From NCBI RefSeq assembly GCF_900156535.1, contig NZ_FTNV01000001.1, positions 62,001 through 126,000 on the forward strand: 64,000 bases of DNA, written 5' to 3'. Numbering within the stretch: position 1 is the first letter of the stretch; every line of letters begins with the position of its first letter. Below are positions 54,381 through 64,000 of this stretch, one piece after another. Made by a program: the position numbers and the translations under genes. The notes below the pieces were generated by a model. That model had not been told where the DNA came from and did not search any database. It saw only the letters and a list, made by a program, of their open reading frames with translations. Origin of the DNA: Roseovarius nanhaiticus. GTDB taxonomy: Bacteria > Pseudomonadota > Alphaproteobacteria > Rhodobacterales > Rhodobacteraceae.

Positions 54381-55043
54381 ATGACCAACGTCATGACCAA
54401 TATCAAGACAGTGCTGCTGGGCGGCCTGATCGCCGTCGGCTTTGCCGCGCAGGGCGAGCCCGCGCAGGCCGCTGAAACACGCACGCTGACCGTCGCGGGT
54501 GGCTGCTTCTGGTGTGTCGAAGCCGATTTCGAAAAGGTCAAAGGCGTCAGCGAAGTCGTCTCGGGCTATACCGGCGGCACCACTGACAATCCGACTTACA
54601 AGCAGGTGACCGGCGGGAATACCGGCCATTACGAGGCGGTCCAGATCATGTACGATCCCGAGGTCGTCACCCGCCCACAACTTCTGCATATGTTCTTGCG
54701 TTCGGTGGATCCGCTGGATGCCGGCGGCCAGTTCTGCGATCGCGGCGACAGCTACCGCACCGCGATCTTTGCCGATGGCGCGGCCGCAGAAGATGCGCAG
54801 CAGGCCGTTGCCGCCGCCGAAAAGGATCTGGGCCAAGACATCGTCACCCCGATCCTGCCCGAGCAGACCTTCTACGAGGCCGAGGATTACCATCAGAACT
54901 ACTACAAAAGCGACGAAACTCGCTTTACCCGCTTCGGGATAAGGACTTACGCCGAAGCGTATAAGCTCTACCGCGATGCCTGTCAGCGCGACGCGCGTGT
55001 GCGCCAGATCTGGGGTGAAGCTGCGCCTTTCGCCGGCCAGTAA
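54381..55043 (+). CDS. msrA: Peptide-methionine (S)-S-oxide reductase, exported
   Basis: A 220-residue MsrA. Residues 1-31 are a signal peptide (LGGLIAVGFAAQGEPAQA), so it probably repairs oxidised methionines in the periplasm. The catalytic motif is GGCFWCVEADFEKVKGV (Cys42), followed by VVSGYTGGTTDNPTYKQV and TGHYEAVQIMYDPEVV. A C-terminal Cys (DACQRDARV) could be the resolving residue. AAGGAGG lies seven bases before the ATG. It is a single-gene unit. Confidence 0.94.
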   Translation: MTNVMTNIKTVLLGGLIAVGFAAQGEPAQAAETRTLTVAGGCFWCVEADFEKVKGVSEVVSGYTGGTTDNPTYKQVTGGNTGHYEAVQIMYDPEVVTRPQLLHMFLRSVDPLDAGGQFCDRGDSYRTAIFADGAAAEDAQQAVAAAEKDLGQDIVTPILPEQTFYEAEDYHQNYYKSDETRFTRFGIRTYAEAYKLYRDACQRDARVRQIWGEAAPFAGQ

Positions 55044-55097
55044 TCACAGCGGTGCCGCCCAGCCCGGCAGTTTGATCCGGGCCATGGGCGCGCCCCT

Positions 55098-55130
55098 GCT
55101 TTTTCTTGGTTTCAAGTACCCAAAATCCCG
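55098..55130. repeat. Intergenic element copy 5
   Basis: On the minus strand this reads GGGATTTTGGGTACTTGAAA, then CCAAGAAAAAG, 22 bases after the DgoK-like stop. The core GGGTA-TTGAAACCAAGAA matches the other copies in part. It lies between convergent msrA and DgoK-like genes. Confidence 0.4.
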
Positions 55131-55151
55131 CCCGTGGCCGGGTGCGGTTCG

Positions 55152-55898
55152 TCAGTCGGTCAGCCCCGCAGCCGCCCCCAGCGCCATCAGCCCGGCTTGC
55201 CAGACGGCGGCGCGCGGCACCGCCTCGGCCATGACGCCCTGCACCGCCAGCGCGGGGGCATAAGGCGCGGCAGCGCCGATAATCCGCAACTCCTGGCCCA
55301 GCCAGTAGGCGCGCATCGCGGCCAATTCAGCGCCCAGCAGATGGCCCAGAACCGCCGCCGCATCGCCGCCCAGCACCGCTGCGTTCAGATGCACGGCCAA
55401 ACGCTCGGGGCGGGACATCGTATCGCCCAGCGCGCCAGTGTCGAACCTGGCCCCACCCGACCCCATCGGCGCGCCAAGCGCGGCCGCAAGCCGCCCGGTC
55501 GCCGCCCCCTGAAAGCTGACGATCTCGCGGGCGCTGACATGTACCCAATGCGTGACCTCAGCCTCGGGGATCAGAATGATACCGTCCCAATCCGGCTGCG
55601 CCCGCAGCGCGCCCGCGATCAGGACGCGCGCCGACGGATCGAGCCGTGCTGCGGGCGCGATTTGCTGCACGGCGCTCAGAGACCTCGCACCTTGAGGCAA
55701 GAGAGAGGTCGGCGGCGCATCACTGGCCGCATCGTTCAAGGTGATCAGACGCTCTGGCAAAACTCCGGCCGCGCGCGCCGCGTCATCTGCATCCGCCACA
55801 TCATGCGCACGCACAGCACCGCCATCAACTGCGTAGAGAGTCACGCGGCCAGCCTGGGGCAAAAGAACGCCCCAAGCCTCCGACGAGGGATCGGCCAT
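55152..55898 (-). CDS. 2-dehydro-3-deoxygalactonokinase-like protein (DgoK family)
   Basis: A 248-residue protein. The recognisable region is IPEAEVTHWVHVSAREIVSF followed by QGAATGRLAAALG, matching the DgoK block that reads PGTHSKWV and MTGEL in canonical members. The protein is shorter than typical DgoK (about 300), and the N-terminal phosphate-binding part is hard to see, so activity is uncertain. The start is an ATG overlapping the upstream gene's stop (ATGA). It is the second gene of a pair with the TIGR01244 phosphatase-like protein. Confidence 0.72.
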   Translation of the reverse strand: MADPSSEAWGVLLPQAGRVTLYAVDGGAVRAHDVADADDAARAAGVLPERLITLNDAASDAPPTSLLPQGARSLSAVQQIAPAARLDPSARVLIAGALRAQPDWDGIILIPEAEVTHWVHVSAREIVSFQGAATGRLAAALGAPMGSGGARFDTGALGDTMSRPERLAVHLNAAVLGGDAAAVLGHLLGAELAAMRAYWLGQELRIIGAAAPYAPALAVQGVMAEAVPRAAVWQAGLMALGAAAGLTD

Positions 55899-56317
55899 CA
55901 ATTTCGGTCCGACAGCTGCGCGACGATACCGCGTACATCATACCCGGCATTCGCCGCCGCCGCGACAATCTGGTCGGGCGGTGTAACGCCGACCTGCGTG
56001 ATGCTCCAGACGGTCGTGCAGCGCGTGCCACTGCGGCAATAGGCCAGCACCGGCGCCGGCAAATCTGCCAGTGCTGCCTTGAACTCCTCGACATCTGCTT
56101 CGGTCAACTGCCCCGAGACGATGGGTACGGCGCGAAACTCCAGACCGGCCTCACGGGCCGCGGCAGCGATGCCGGCGATGTCGGGCTGACCCGGATCTTC
56201 ATCATCGGGACGGTTGCACATGATGGCCTTGAAGCCCGCCTCCTTGATCGCGGGCACATCGGCGGGCGCGATCTGGGCTGAAACGCTGAAATCATCGGTA
56301 ATCTTGCGCAGGTCCAT
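55898..56317 (-). CDS. TIGR01244-family sulfur transferase/phosphatase-like protein
   Basis: A 139-residue cytoplasmic protein of the beta-lactamase-hydrolase-associated (DUF442) type. It has MDLRKITDDFSVSAQIAP, DVPAIKEAGFKAIMCNRPDD at the N terminus, and the Cys-phosphatase P-loop AYCRSGTRCTTVW near residue 95. The fold resembles dual-specificity phosphatases; in sulfide-oxidation systems members are called Blh-associated. The ATG at 56317 is set by GGAG upstream. Co-translated with the DgoK-like gene. The substrate is unknown. Confidence 0.85.
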   Translation of the reverse strand: MDLRKITDDFSVSAQIAPADVPAIKEAGFKAIMCNRPDDEDPGQPDIAGIAAAAREAGLEFRAVPIVSGQLTEADVEEFKAALADLPAPVLAYCRSGTRCTTVWSITQVGVTPPDQIVAAAANAGYDVRGIVAQLSDRN

Positions 56318-56443
56318 TGGGCGGCTCCTTGATGAGGGTTGCGTGCAATATGGTCGCAAAGCCACCTCGGTTTCAATGCCCCGCCCCGTTGACAATCCGC
56401 GCGTCCCCGCCAACCCTGCCGGCTGCATCCAAAGGGGGGCGGC

Positions 56444-59400
56444 ATGGACAAGCGTTGGGAATTCTGGATCGACCGCGGCGGCACCTTTACCGATATTGTG
56501 GCGGTTGATCCCACCGGCGCGCTGCACACGCACAAGCTTCTGTCGGAGAACCCCGAGCGGTACGAAGATGCGGCGGTTGAGGGCATCCGCCAACTGATGG
56601 GTCAGCGCGCGTTGCCCGCAGACAGTATCGCCGCCGTCAAGATGGGCACAACGGTCGCTACCAACGCCCTCCTCGAGCGCAAGGGCGAGCCTGTCCTCCT
56701 GATGATCACGCGCGGCTTTCGCGATCTGCTGCTGATTGGATACCAGACGCGGCCCCGCCTCTTCGACCTCGATATCAAGCGGCCCGACCTTCTTTATACC
56801 GACGTTGCCGAACTGGACGAGCGGCTGGATGCCGAAGGTGCGGTTTTGAGCCCCTTGGACGAGGATGCAGCACGCGCTGCCCTGCAAACCGCCTATGAGA
56901 ACGGCCTCCGGGCCGTCGCCATTGCCGGGCTGCATGCCTATCTTAACCCGGCGCATGAGGCGCGCGTCGCCCGGATTGCGCGCGAGGTGGGTTTTACACA
57001 GGTCAGCACCAGTCACGAAGTCAGCCGCCTTGCCAAGCTGGTCGGGCGCGGCGACACCACGGTCGTTGATGCATATCTTTCGCCCATTCTGCGGCGCTAT
57101 GTGGACCGCGTCGCGGATGCGCTGGATCTTGGCACGGCGTGCGAGCGCCTTTTGTTCATGCAGTCCAATGGCGGCCTGACCGAGGCGCGCCGCTTTCAGG
57201 GCAAGGACGCAATCCTGTCGGGCCCCGCAGGCGGCATCGTCGGCATGGTGCATACCGGTCGCGCGGCCGGGCATGATCGGCTGATCGGCTTTGACATGGG
57301 CGGCACGTCGACCGATGTCAGCCACTACGCCGGCGAGTACGAGCGCAGCTTCGAGACCGAGGTCGCGGGTGTACGCATGCGCGCACCGATGATGGACATT
57401 CACACCGTCGCGGCGGGCGGTGGCAGCATCTGCAAGTTCGAGGATGGCCGCTTTCAGGTCGGCCCCGAAAGTGCGGGCGCCGATCCCGGACCCGCCTGCT
57501 ATCGCCGGGGAGGCCCCCTGACAGTCACGGATTGCAACGTCATGTTGGGCAAGCTCAGCCCCGATCATTTCCCCCAGGTCTTTGGCAAGGACGGCGATCT
57601 GCCCCTCGACGCCGAGGTGGTGCGCACGAAATTCACCACGCTGGCGGATGACGTGGCCAAGGCCACCGGCGAGTCGCCCCTCAGCCCCGAGGAAATGGCC
57701 CAAGGCTTCTTGCGCATCGCCGTCGACAACATGGCGAATGCGATCAAGAAGATCAGCGTGCAGCGCGGGCATGACGTCACGCGCTATACGCTCCAATGCT
57801 TTGGTGGGGCGGGCGGGCAACATGCCTGCGGGGTCGCAGATGCACTCGGAATCACGCGGGTCCTGATCCATCCCTATGCTGGCGTGCTGTCGGCCTATGG
57901 CATGGGCCTGGCCCCAATCACCGCAATGCAAGAAGCGCAGCTGGACCTCCCGCTGAACGAGTATGACCGCGCGATGGAAAGCGTCGCCAAGCTGGAGCGC
58001 GAAACATTGGCCGAGGTCGCAGCCCAAGGCGGCACCGACGCCACCGCAATTCACCGGATGCACCTACGCTATGACGGCTCGCAACAGACGATCCCGGTCG
58101 AGGGCGGAACGGGCGTCACCGCGCGCCCGCTTTTCGAGGCGGCGCATCAACAACGCTACGGCTTCGTATCGCCCGGACGGGATATTATCATCGAGATGAT
58201 CAGCGTCGAGGCCAACGGCGCCAGCCGCGAGGATCTCGCATTGACTCCGCCGGACGGCGATGGTGCGCCTGCTGCGCAGATCGGGGTGTATCAGGGCGGC
58301 GCCTGGTCCGACGTGCCGGTTCATGCCCGCGAAACGCTTGATCCGAAGGTCCGGATCAAGGGCCCTGCCATCATAACCGAGACGACCGGCACCAACGTGA
58401 TCGAACCCGGCTGGTCGGCGCGCGTCGATGCGCGCGCGAACCTTGTTATCGAGCGTCACGAGGCGCTGCGCGGCGAGGTGGCCACGACCGAGGCCGATCC
58501 GATTTTGCTCGAAGTGTTCAACAACCTCTTTATGTCCGTCGCAGACCAGATGGGCGCGACGCTGGCCAACACGTCCTGGTCCGTCAACATCAAGGAACGG
58601 CTCGATTTCAGCTGCGCCATCTTCGACGCCCAAGGCGATCTGGTGGCCAATGCGCCGCATGTGCCGGTGCATCTCGGCTCCATGGCCGACAGCGTAAAGA
58701 CGATTATGAGGCTCAATCCGGACGCGCAGCCGGGCGATGCCTTCACGCTAAACTCGCCCTATGCTGGCGGCACACATCTGCCGGACGTCACGGTCATCAC
58801 ACCCCTGTTCGAAGCGGGCCGACCTGTCATGTGGCTGGGCAGTCGGGGGCATCATGCCGATATCGGCGGGCGAACGCCCGGCAGTTCTCCGCCGGACAGC
58901 ACGCACATCGATGAGGAAGGCGTGCTGATCGACAACGTCCAGCTGGTCCGAGGCGGCGCGTTTCTGGAAACCGAGACCGAGGCAGTGCTACGCGGCGGTC
59001 GTTATCCCTGCCGCAACATTCGCCAAAACATAGCGGACCTGAAGGCGCAGATCGCCGCAAACGAGACCGGAAAGCAGGCTCTAAGCAGCGTTATAGAGAC
59101 GTATGGCCTTGACGTGGTGCAAGCCTATATGGGCCACGTCCAGAGAAATGCAGAGGCAGCTGTGCGCCGGGTGATCGACCGCCTGTCGGATGGAGAATTC
59201 CGCTACCCGATGGATCATGGTGCAGAGATATCTGTCTCTATCAAGGTGAATCGTGACGCACGAGAGGCGGTGATTGATTTCACCGGAACCTCGCCCCAAC
59301 ACGCCGGCAACTATAACGCACCGCGCTCGATCAGTGATGCGGTCGTTCTCTATGTCTTCCGCACGCTTGTCGGCGCCGACATTCCGTTGAATCAAGGGTG

Positions 59401-60013
59401 CCTTAAGCCGCTACATATCATCGTGCCCGAAGGCTCGATGCTAAACCCGGTATATCCCGCAGCGGTCATCGCGGGAAATACCGAGGTCAGCCAGGCCGCG
59501 TGCAACGCGCTTTATGGGGCGCTGGGTGTTTTGGCGGGCAGTCAGGGCACCATGAACAATTTCGTCTGGGGCAACGACGCGTTCCAGAATTACGAGACGA
59601 TTGCCGGCGGCACAGGCGCGGGGCCCGGTTTCAGAGGCTGTGATGCGGTTCAGAGCCACATGACGAACACCCGCATGACCGATCCCGAAATTCTCGAGAA
59701 GCGGTTTCCGGTGCGATTGGAAGCGTTCGGCATTCGGCACGGCTCGGGCGGCGAGGGGGAATGGCGCGGCGGCCATGGCGTCGTCCGGCGCATGCGGTTT
59801 CTGGAGCCGGTGACAGTGACCACGCTCTGCTCGCACCGAAGCGTGCCACCCTTTGGTGCCGCGGGCGGCGCGCCCGGCAAGGTTGGTGTGAATTGGGCCG
59901 AGCTGCCAGATGGCACGCGGCGCGATCTCAAAGGGTGCGATGAGATTGAACTGCAGGCGGGCGCACTTTTTTGCATGGAGACGCCGGGAGGCGGCGGCTG
60001 GGGCACTGCCTGA
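56444..60013 (+). CDS. 5-oxoprolinase, fused hydantoinase A/B type
   Basis: A 1189-residue ATP-dependent hydrolase opening 5-oxoproline to glutamate. The N-terminal HyuA part (about 1-670) has [57 protein letters not shown] (ATP site) and [14 protein letters not shown]. The C-terminal HyuB part (about 690-1185) has [48 protein letters not shown] and a terminal [12 protein letters not shown]. Complete fusion as in eukaryotic OPLAH and many alphaproteobacteria. The ATG at 56444 opens the conserved N terminus. It is a single gene between the TIGR01244 gene (divergent) and radC. Confidence 0.93.
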   Translation: MDKRWEFWIDRGGTFTDIVAVDPTGALHTHKLLSENPERYEDAAVEGIRQLMGQRALPADSIAAVKMGTTVATNALLERKGEPVLLMITRGFRDLLLIGYQTRPRLFDLDIKRPDLLYTDVAELDERLDAEGAVLSPLDEDAARAALQTAYENGLRAVAIAGLHAYLNPAHEARVARIAREVGFTQVSTSHEVSRLAKLVGRGDTTVVDAYLSPILRRYVDRVADALDLGTACERLLFMQSNGGLTEARRFQGKDAILSGPAGGIVGMVHTGRAAGHDRLIGFDMGGTSTDVSHYAGEYERSFETEVAGVRMRAPMMDIHTVAAGGGSICKFEDGRFQVGPESAGADPGPACYRRGGPLTVTDCNVMLGKLSPDHFPQVFGKDGDLPLDAEVVRTKFTTLADDVAKATGESPLSPEEMAQGFLRIAVDNMANAIKKISVQRGHDVTRYTLQCFGGAGGQHACGVADALGITRVLIHPYAGVLSAYGMGLAPITAMQEAQLDLPLNEYDRAMESVAKLERETLAEVAAQGGTDATAIHRMHLRYDGSQQTIPVEGGTGVTARPLFEAAHQQRYGFVSPGRDIIIEMISVEANGASREDLALTPPDGDGAPAAQIGVYQGGAWSDVPVHARETLDPKVRIKGPAIITETTGTNVIEPGWSARVDARANLVIERHEALRGEVATTEADPILLEVFNNLFMSVADQMGATLANTSWSVNIKERLDFSCAIFDAQGDLVANAPHVPVHLGSMADSVKTIMRLNPDAQPGDAFTLNSPYAGGTHLPDVTVITPLFEAGRPVMWLGSRGHHADIGGRTPGSSPPDSTHIDEEGVLIDNVQLVRGGAFLETETEAVLRGGRYPCRNIRQNIADLKAQIAANETGKQALSSVIETYGLDVVQAYMGHVQRNAEAAVRRVIDRLSDGEFRYPMDHGAEISVSIKVNRDAREAVIDFTGTSPQHAGNYNAPRSISDAVVLYVFRTLVGADIPLNQGCLKPLHIIVPEGSMLNPVYPAAVIAGNTEVSQAACNALYGALGVLAGSQGTMNNFVWGNDAFQNYETIAGGTGAGPGFRGCDAVQSHMTNTRMTDPEILEKRFPVRLEAFGIRHGSGGEGEWRGGHGVVRRMRFLEPVTVTTLCSHRSVPPFGAAGGAPGKVGVNWAELPDGTRRDLKGCDEIELQAGALFCMETPGGGGWGTA

Positions 60014-60057
60014 CTGATCTTAACAATGGGTTAAGCATTTATCGGCACTCTACGCTC

Positions 60058-60816
60058 ATGAGCGGATATTCCCATTTCAGCGAGGCGGCCTTGCCCCTCT
60101 TTGGCGGCGACGAAACGCCGGTAACCGACATGGGATCGGCACAACCCTCGTACATCCGCGATCACCGCGCCCGCCTTCGTGCACGATTCATGCAAGGCGG
60201 TGCTGGCCCGATGCCGGATTACGAATTGCTGGAGCTGGTTCTCTTTCGAGCGATCCCAAGACGGGATGTGAAACCACTGGCGCGCGCGCTTCTGGATCAA
60301 TTCGGCGATTTCAACGGGGTCGTTTCCGCACCCTCATCACGCTTGGAAAAAGTGAATGGCGTGGGCGAGGCGGTCGTCGTTGAGCTGAAGGTGATCGAGG
60401 CCGCAAGCCAACGCCTCAGCCGCGCCCGCGTCCTGCAGCGGCAAGTCATTTCGTCCTGGGACGCGTTGCTGGACTATTGCCACACGACGATGGCCCACCG
60501 CGACACCGAACAGTTCCGGCTTTTCTTCCTCGACACCAAGAACACGCTTATCGCGGACGAGGCGCAGGCGACCGGCACCGTCGACCACGTGCCGGTCTAC
60601 CCGCGCGAAGTCGTCAAACGCGCGCTCGAACTCAATGCCTCAGCACTGATCCTTGTACATAACCATCCCTCGGGTGATCCTACGCCCAGCGAAGCCGACA
60701 TCGTGATGACCCAAAAGATCAAGAACGCAGCCGAGGTCATGGGCATCACGCTCCACGACCACCTCATCATCGGAAAATCCTGCGAGCTCAGCTTTCGCAG
60801 CGAAGGATATCTATGA
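60058..60816 (+). CDS. radC: RadC-family JAMM/MPN protein
   Basis: A 252-residue protein. After an N-terminal helix-hairpin-helix region (about 45-110, with LLELVLFRAIPRRDVKPLAR) comes the JAMM metalloprotease-like domain (about 125-250). Its zinc motif is LVHNHPSGDPTPSEAD with an upstream Glu. RadC is widely conserved, but its role is not settled; the original DNA-repair link was misassigned. The ATG at 60058 (MSGYSHF) is chosen because the upstream extension overlaps 5-oxoprolinase. The tRNA gene begins three bases after its stop on the other strand. Confidence 0.92.
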   Translation: MSGYSHFSEAALPLFGGDETPVTDMGSAQPSYIRDHRARLRARFMQGGAGPMPDYELLELVLFRAIPRRDVKPLARALLDQFGDFNGVVSAPSSRLEKVNGVGEAVVVELKVIEAASQRLSRARVLQRQVISSWDALLDYCHTTMAHRDTEQFRLFFLDTKNTLIADEAQATGTVDHVPVYPREVVKRALELNASALILVHNHPSGDPTPSEADIVMTQKIKNAAEVMGITLHDHLIIGKSCELSFRSEGYL

Positions 60817-60818
60817 CA

Positions 60819-60895
60819 TGGTGACCCCGGCAGGATTCGAACCTGCAACCTGCCCCTTAGGAGGGGGCTGCTCTATCCAGTTGAGCCACGGGGCC
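60819..60895 (-). tRNA. tRNA-Arg (anticodon CCT)
   Basis: On the minus strand, GGCCCCG and CGGGGTC form the acceptor stem. The D arm is GCTC/GAGC, the anticodon arm GCCCC-CTCCTAA-GGGGC with CCT at 34-36, and the T arm GCAGG-TTCGAAT-CCTGC. The CCA end is encoded. It reads AGG codons. tRNA-Arg genes are common integration targets, but the flanks here show no integrase or direct repeat. Confidence 0.96.
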
Positions 60896-60972
60896 AGCGG
60901 TGTCTGAATAACGCGAGGCGCTCGGCTTGTCATCGGCGAATAGCGCCATTCAAGCAGCTTGATAGGGCGCGT

Positions 60973-62040
60973 ATGGTTGCGGTAACGTCGACGTCAAAGA
61001 GCAGGGACGTCCAAGTGAACAAACCGCCCAACCGAACACTGACCTTGCGTGACGTATCCGAAGCCTCGGGCGTCTCCGAGATGACCGTCAGCCGGGTTTT
61101 GCGTAATCGCGGCGATGTGTCCGATGCCACGCGCAAACGCGTTCTGGCCAGCGCAAAGGCGCTGGGATACGTGCCCAACAAGATCGCCGGTGCGCTCGCG
61201 TCGAGCCGGGTCAATCTGGTGGCGGTGATCATCCCCTCGATGTCGAACCTCGTCTTTCCCGAGGTGATGATGGGCATCAACGAGGTGCTGGAAGAGACCG
61301 AGCTGCAACCCGTCATGGGCCTGACCGACTACACTCGCGAGAAGGAAGAGAAAGTCCTCTACGAGATGTTGTCCTGGAGACCCTCTGGCGTGATCATCGC
61401 GGGGCTTGAGCATTCGGACGCGTCGCGCGCCATGCTGCGGGCCTCGGGCATCCCGGTGGTCGAAATCATGGACGTGGACGGTACGCCAGTCGACTCCGTC
61501 GTGGGTATTTCGCATCGTCGCGCGGGCGAACAGATGGGTCGCGCCATTCTCAAGGGCGGCTACCGGCGTATCGGCTTCATGGGCACCACGATGCCGCGCG
61601 ACCATCGTGCGCGCAAGCGCTTCGAGGGGCTGACGGACGTGTTGGGCAAGGCCGGCGTGGAGATCGCCGAGCGGGAATTCTATTCCGGCGGATCTGCTCT
61701 TCTCAAAGGGCGTGAGATGACGCAAGCCCTGCTGGGGCGCGATCCTGATCTGGATTTTCTCTATTATTCGAATGATCTAATCGGTGCAGGCGGCCTTCTT
61801 TGGCTGCTTGAGCAGGGTTATGATATTCCCGCCAAGATCGGGCTTGCCGGCTTCAACGGGCTTAACTTGCTCAAGGGCTTGCCGCGGGAATTGGCGACAA
61901 TGGATGCCTGCCGCTTCGAGATCGGGCGTCGCGCCGCTCAGATCATTGCGGATCGGGCGCAACCTGATGCGGATCAGGCACCCCAGCGGATCGCGCTGGA
62001 ACCCAAGATCAGTTATGGCGACACGCTGCGCCGACCCTGA
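60973..62040 (+). CDS. LacI-family transcriptional regulator
   Basis: A 355-residue regulator. The N-terminal helix-turn-helix and hinge (about residues 23-75) read LTLRDVSEASGVSEMTVSRV, then KRVLASAKALGYVPNKIAGAL. A periplasmic-binding-protein-like effector domain follows, with LVAVIIPSMSNLVFPEVMMG and IGLAGFNGLNL. It resembles gluconate (GntR)-type LacI members. No target operon is adjacent, so its regulon is unknown. The ATG at 60973 is used; a GTG at 61015 with AGGGA seven bases upstream is a good alternative. Confidence 0.88.
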   Translation: MVAVTSTSKSRDVQVNKPPNRTLTLRDVSEASGVSEMTVSRVLRNRGDVSDATRKRVLASAKALGYVPNKIAGALASSRVNLVAVIIPSMSNLVFPEVMMGINEVLEETELQPVMGLTDYTREKEEKVLYEMLSWRPSGVIIAGLEHSDASRAMLRASGIPVVEIMDVDGTPVDSVVGISHRRAGEQMGRAILKGGYRRIGFMGTTMPRDHRARKRFEGLTDVLGKAGVEIAEREFYSGGSALLKGREMTQALLGRDPDLDFLYYSNDLIGAGGLLWLLEQGYDIPAKIGLAGFNGLNLLKGLPRELATMDACRFEIGRRAAQIIADRAQPDADQAPQRIALEPKISYGDTLRRP

Positions 62041-62060
62041 GGTAAGCCCGCAGTTCGACG

Positions 62061-62100
62061 AAAAAGCCCCGCTCGATCAGCGAGCGGGGCTTATTCTTGC
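62061..62100. terminator. Bidirectional terminator between the LacI-type gene and petC
   Basis: AAGCCCCGCTCG and CGAGCGGGGCTT form a 12-bp perfect stem with a five-base loop. T-rich sequence (TTATTCTT) follows on the plus strand and an A/T run (TTTTTCG) on the minus strand, so it can serve both convergent genes. Confidence 0.85.
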
Positions 62101-62121
62101 TTACTGGCCGTGGCTTCCAGC

Positions 62122-62982
62122 TCAGTCTTTCTTCTTGCCTTTGATGGGCGCCCAGATCCGCTTGTTCGTCAGGTACAGGAGAACCGACAGAACAGTCAGG
62201 AAGAGAACCCCGGTCAGGCCTGCATATTTACGCGCCATCAGCTTGGGCTCGGCCGTCCAGGTCAGGAACGCCGCGACGTCCTTGGACGCGCTTTCCAGAT
62301 CGGCGGGGCTGCCATCATCAAACTCAACCGAATCGTCGTAGATCGGCTGCGCCATATTGATCCAGCTGCCGGGAACGGTGTGGTGGCCTTCTTCGTCCTT
62401 GCACTCTTCCGGGAAGCCGCCCGCGCCGAACGCCGCATTATAGCTTCCGGGGAAGTCATCAGGCGCACATTCGGGCGTCTCATGGTAACCGGTCATCAAC
62501 GAGTAGATGTATTCCGGACCGCCCATCCCCTTCAGGAACTGATTTATGCCGGTGCCGTACGGCCCATGAAAGCCAGCGCGCTTTTTCGCCATGAGTGACA
62601 AGTCAGGCGCGTTTTCAAGCATCGACTCAGGGAAGTGATCCGACGGCTTGGCAGCACGGTAGTCATCGATTTCTTCGTCGAAAACTTCATACTGTTCAGC
62701 GTAGGCTCGCACCTGGTCCTCGGGCAGCTGAGGGCCGCCTTCGTCACCCAGCGTGCGGATTGGCACGTATTTCATGCCATGGCAGGCCGAGCAGACCTCG
62801 GTATAGACTTTGAGGCCACGCTGCAGTTGCAGCGGATCGAAGCTGCCGAAGGGACCTTCGAACGAGAATTCGACATCCTCGATGACGACATCCTCGGCTG
62901 CCGCCAGTGCCGCGCCCCCCGAAAGGGACAGCGACAGAGCCAGTGCGGCAGGCGTGCCGAATTTGCGAAGTGTTGCGTTCAT
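62122..62982 (-). CDS. petC: Ubiquinol-cytochrome c reductase, cytochrome c1 subunit
   Basis: A 286-residue subunit of the bc1 complex. A signal peptide ([20 protein letters not shown]) precedes the mature protein. The haem c site is [17 protein letters not shown] (CxxCH, about residue 54) and the sixth ligand Met lies in the [12 protein letters not shown] region. A C-terminal anchor reads [20 protein letters not shown] followed by a basic tail. The ATG at 62982 opens the signal peptide; a Met 15 codons upstream overlaps petB and is less likely. It follows petB by ten bases. Confidence 0.96.
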   Translation of the reverse strand: MNATLRKFGTPAALALSLSLSGGAALAAAEDVVIEDVEFSFEGPFGSFDPLQLQRGLKVYTEVCSACHGMKYVPIRTLGDEGGPQLPEDQVRAYAEQYEVFDEEIDDYRAAKPSDHFPESMLENAPDLSLMAKKRAGFHGPYGTGINQFLKGMGGPEYIYSLMTGYHETPECAPDDFPGSYNAAFGAGGFPEECKDEEGHHTVPGSWINMAQPIYDDSVEFDDGSPADLESASKDVAAFLTWTAEPKLMARKYAGLTGVLFLTVLSVLLYLTNKRIWAPIKGKKKD

Positions 62983-62992
62983 TATTCTGCCC

Positions 62993-64000
62993 TCACTCGG
63001 CCGGTTTAACGATGGTGTGCGTGCCACCGACTTTGGGAGCGTTATGCGCCGCGAAGTCTTCTTCGATTGTGGCCGGCTGCGGCAGCGGTTTCTCGATCAC
63101 GCCAAGAAGCGGCAGGATGATCAGGAAATACGCGAACCAATAGGCCGACGCGATCAGCGAAATGACACCATAGATGCCTTCCGCCGGCATGGCACCCGCC
63201 CACATCAGGACGAAGAAGTCGAGAACCAGAAGCGCGAACCACCACTTGAACATCGGGCGATACCGGCCCGAGCGCACGCTGGATGTATCCAGCCAAGGCG
63301 CAAGAGCCATGACCGCGATCGCACCGAACATGGCAAGAACACCAAAGAACTTGGCATCGACGATGCCGCCAGTAATCCAGTTGGCCGCAATGACCACCCA
63401 GACGTCAGCAGTGAAGGCCCGCAGGATCGCGTAGAACGGCAGGAAGTACCATTCCGGCACGATATGCGCAGGCGTCGCCAGCGGGTTCGCCTCGATGTAG
63501 TTGTCGGGGTGACCCAGATAGTTGGGCATGAAGCCGACAATCGCGAAGAAAACGATCAGGATGATGCCCAGCGCGAAGAGGTCCTTGATCACGAAATACG
63601 GCCAAAACGGCACCGTGTCCTTCTCGGCCTCGGCCTTGGACGTGCGGCGCACTTCGACACCGGTGGGGTTGTTGTTGCCCGTCGTGTGGAAGGCCCAGAT
63701 GTGAATAGCCACCAGTGCCGCAATGATGAAGGGCAGAAGGTAGTGCAGGCTGAAGAAGCGGTTCAGCGTCGCGTTATCCACAGCCGGTCCGCCCAGAAGC
63801 CAGGTCTGGATCGGCTCACCGATGAACGGGATCGCACCGAAGAGGCCAGTAATCACAGTGGCACCCCAGAAGGACATCTGGCCCCAGGGCAGAACGTAAC
63901 CCATGAATGCGGTGCCCATCATCATCAGGTAAATGAGCATGCCGATGATCCACGTGATCTCGCGCGGCGCCTTGTAGGAGCCGTAGTAGAGACCGCGGAA
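62993..64000 (-). CDS. petB: Ubiquinol-cytochrome c reductase, cytochrome b subunit (5' end cut)
   Basis: About 336 residues of the C-terminal and central part of cytochrome b are in the window; the start lies beyond 64000. It has [20 protein letters not shown], haem-ligand His in [20 protein letters not shown], the Qo-site motif [14 protein letters not shown], and a final membrane helix region with [12 protein letters not shown]. It is the ubiquinol-oxidising membrane core of the bc1 complex. Gene order petB-petC on the minus strand agrees with a fbc operon whose Rieske gene would lie outside. Confidence 0.97.
   Translation of the reverse strand, partial: FRGLYYGSYKAPREITWIIGMLIYLMMMGTAFMGYVLPWGQMSFWGATVITGLFGAIPFIGEPIQTWLLGGPAVDNATLNRFFSLHYLLPFIIAALVAIHIWAFHTTGNNNPTGVEVRRTSKAEAEKDTVPFWPYFVIKDLFALGIILIVFFAIVGFMPNYLGHPDNYIEANPLATPAHIVPEWYFLPFYAILRAFTADVWVVIAANWITGGIVDAKFFGVLAMFGAIAVMALAPWLDTSSVRSGRYRPMFKWWFALLVLDFFVLMWAGAMPAEGIYGVISLIASAYWFAYFLIILPLLGVIEKPLPQPATIEEDFAAHNAPKVGGTHTIVKPAE

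Noticed and set aside
55898..58063. A 721-codon open frame on the minus strand across 5-oxoprolinase
   Set aside because: Only the last 139 codons (TIGR01244 protein) have a start signal and family motifs. The rest lies antisense to the oxoprolinase gene.
60819..60972. tRNA-Arg as an attachment site for a mobile element
   Set aside because: No integrase, no repeated tRNA 3' end and no change in gene content are visible next to it.

Overview
The window is about 64 kb of GC-rich chromosome from an alphaproteobacterium, almost certainly Rhodobacterales (Roseobacter group). The evidence is a zinc-type RpoE-ChrR sigma/anti-sigma pair, a SAM-II riboswitch in front of metZ, a TPP riboswitch in front of thiM-thiE-thiD, FolE2, a fused 5-oxoprolinase, the rsmB - heparinase - purH - lspA - DUF3035 lipoprotein - two M16 peptidase order, and petB-petC of the bc1 complex. 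Coding density is very high. Neighbouring genes often share 4-bp ATGA or GTGA overlaps, which helps fix many starts. I see no insertion sequence, prophage, integrase or CRISPR array.

Layout. 1-4.8 kb: the end of trkH, an AruI-like thiamine-diphosphate decarboxylase, aroC, and alanine dehydrogenase divergent from an Lrp-type regulator. 4.8-5.8 kb: a small AT-richer stretch with an orphan four-helix membrane protein. 5.8-11.2 kb: pnp and rpsO, separated by a Hint-domain/lamin-tail-like gene, then an RTX calcium-binding protein. 11.2-16.7 kb: DUF1643-truB, a MATE exporter, a phosphodiester glycosidase-like exported protein, rbfA, dapB and a small membrane protein. 16.7-21 kb: a class I/II aminotransferase, a small exported protein, the thiamine salvage operon and a DUF1674 (SdhAF4-like) gene. 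21-29.8 kb: rsmB-like methyltransferase, heparinase II/III, purH, lspA, a lipoprotein, and paired catalytic and non-catalytic M16 peptidases.

29.8-35.2 kb: a branched-chain-type ABC transporter (livFGMH plus a Tat-signal binding protein) with a haloacid dehalogenase-like gene embedded in it. 35.3-41.4 kb: a five-gene operon (FAD amine oxidase-like, DUF1365, MFS, DUF3833, SDR) divergent from rpoE-chrR. A good RpoE-type promoter precedes rpoE, so this is probably a singlet-oxygen or membrane-lipid stress module. 41.4-48.7 kb: an AlkB-like membrane hydroxylase, ftsY, MgtC, EamA, YciB, and metZ with a DHDPS-family lyase under the SAM-II riboswitch. 48.6-56.3 kb: a small unknown gene, folE2, DUF2853, a PRC-barrel protein, ahcY, an HD hydrolase with a GNAT, periplasmic msrA, and a DgoK-like kinase with a TIGR01244 phosphatase-like gene. 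56.4-64 kb: 5-oxoprolinase, radC, tRNA-Arg(CCT), a LacI-family regulator, petC and the cut-off petB.

Most of the window is ordinary core genome. The items most worth a second look are the RpoE-ChrR locus with its divergent operon, the Hint/LTD gene between rpsO and pnp, the dehalogenase inside the liv cluster, the AT-rich orphan, a lyase-family gene under SAM-II control, and a family of short intergenic elements found at five gene ends. I do not see a clearly novel multi-gene defence or mobile system. No database searches were run. Family names come from recognising motifs and from memory.
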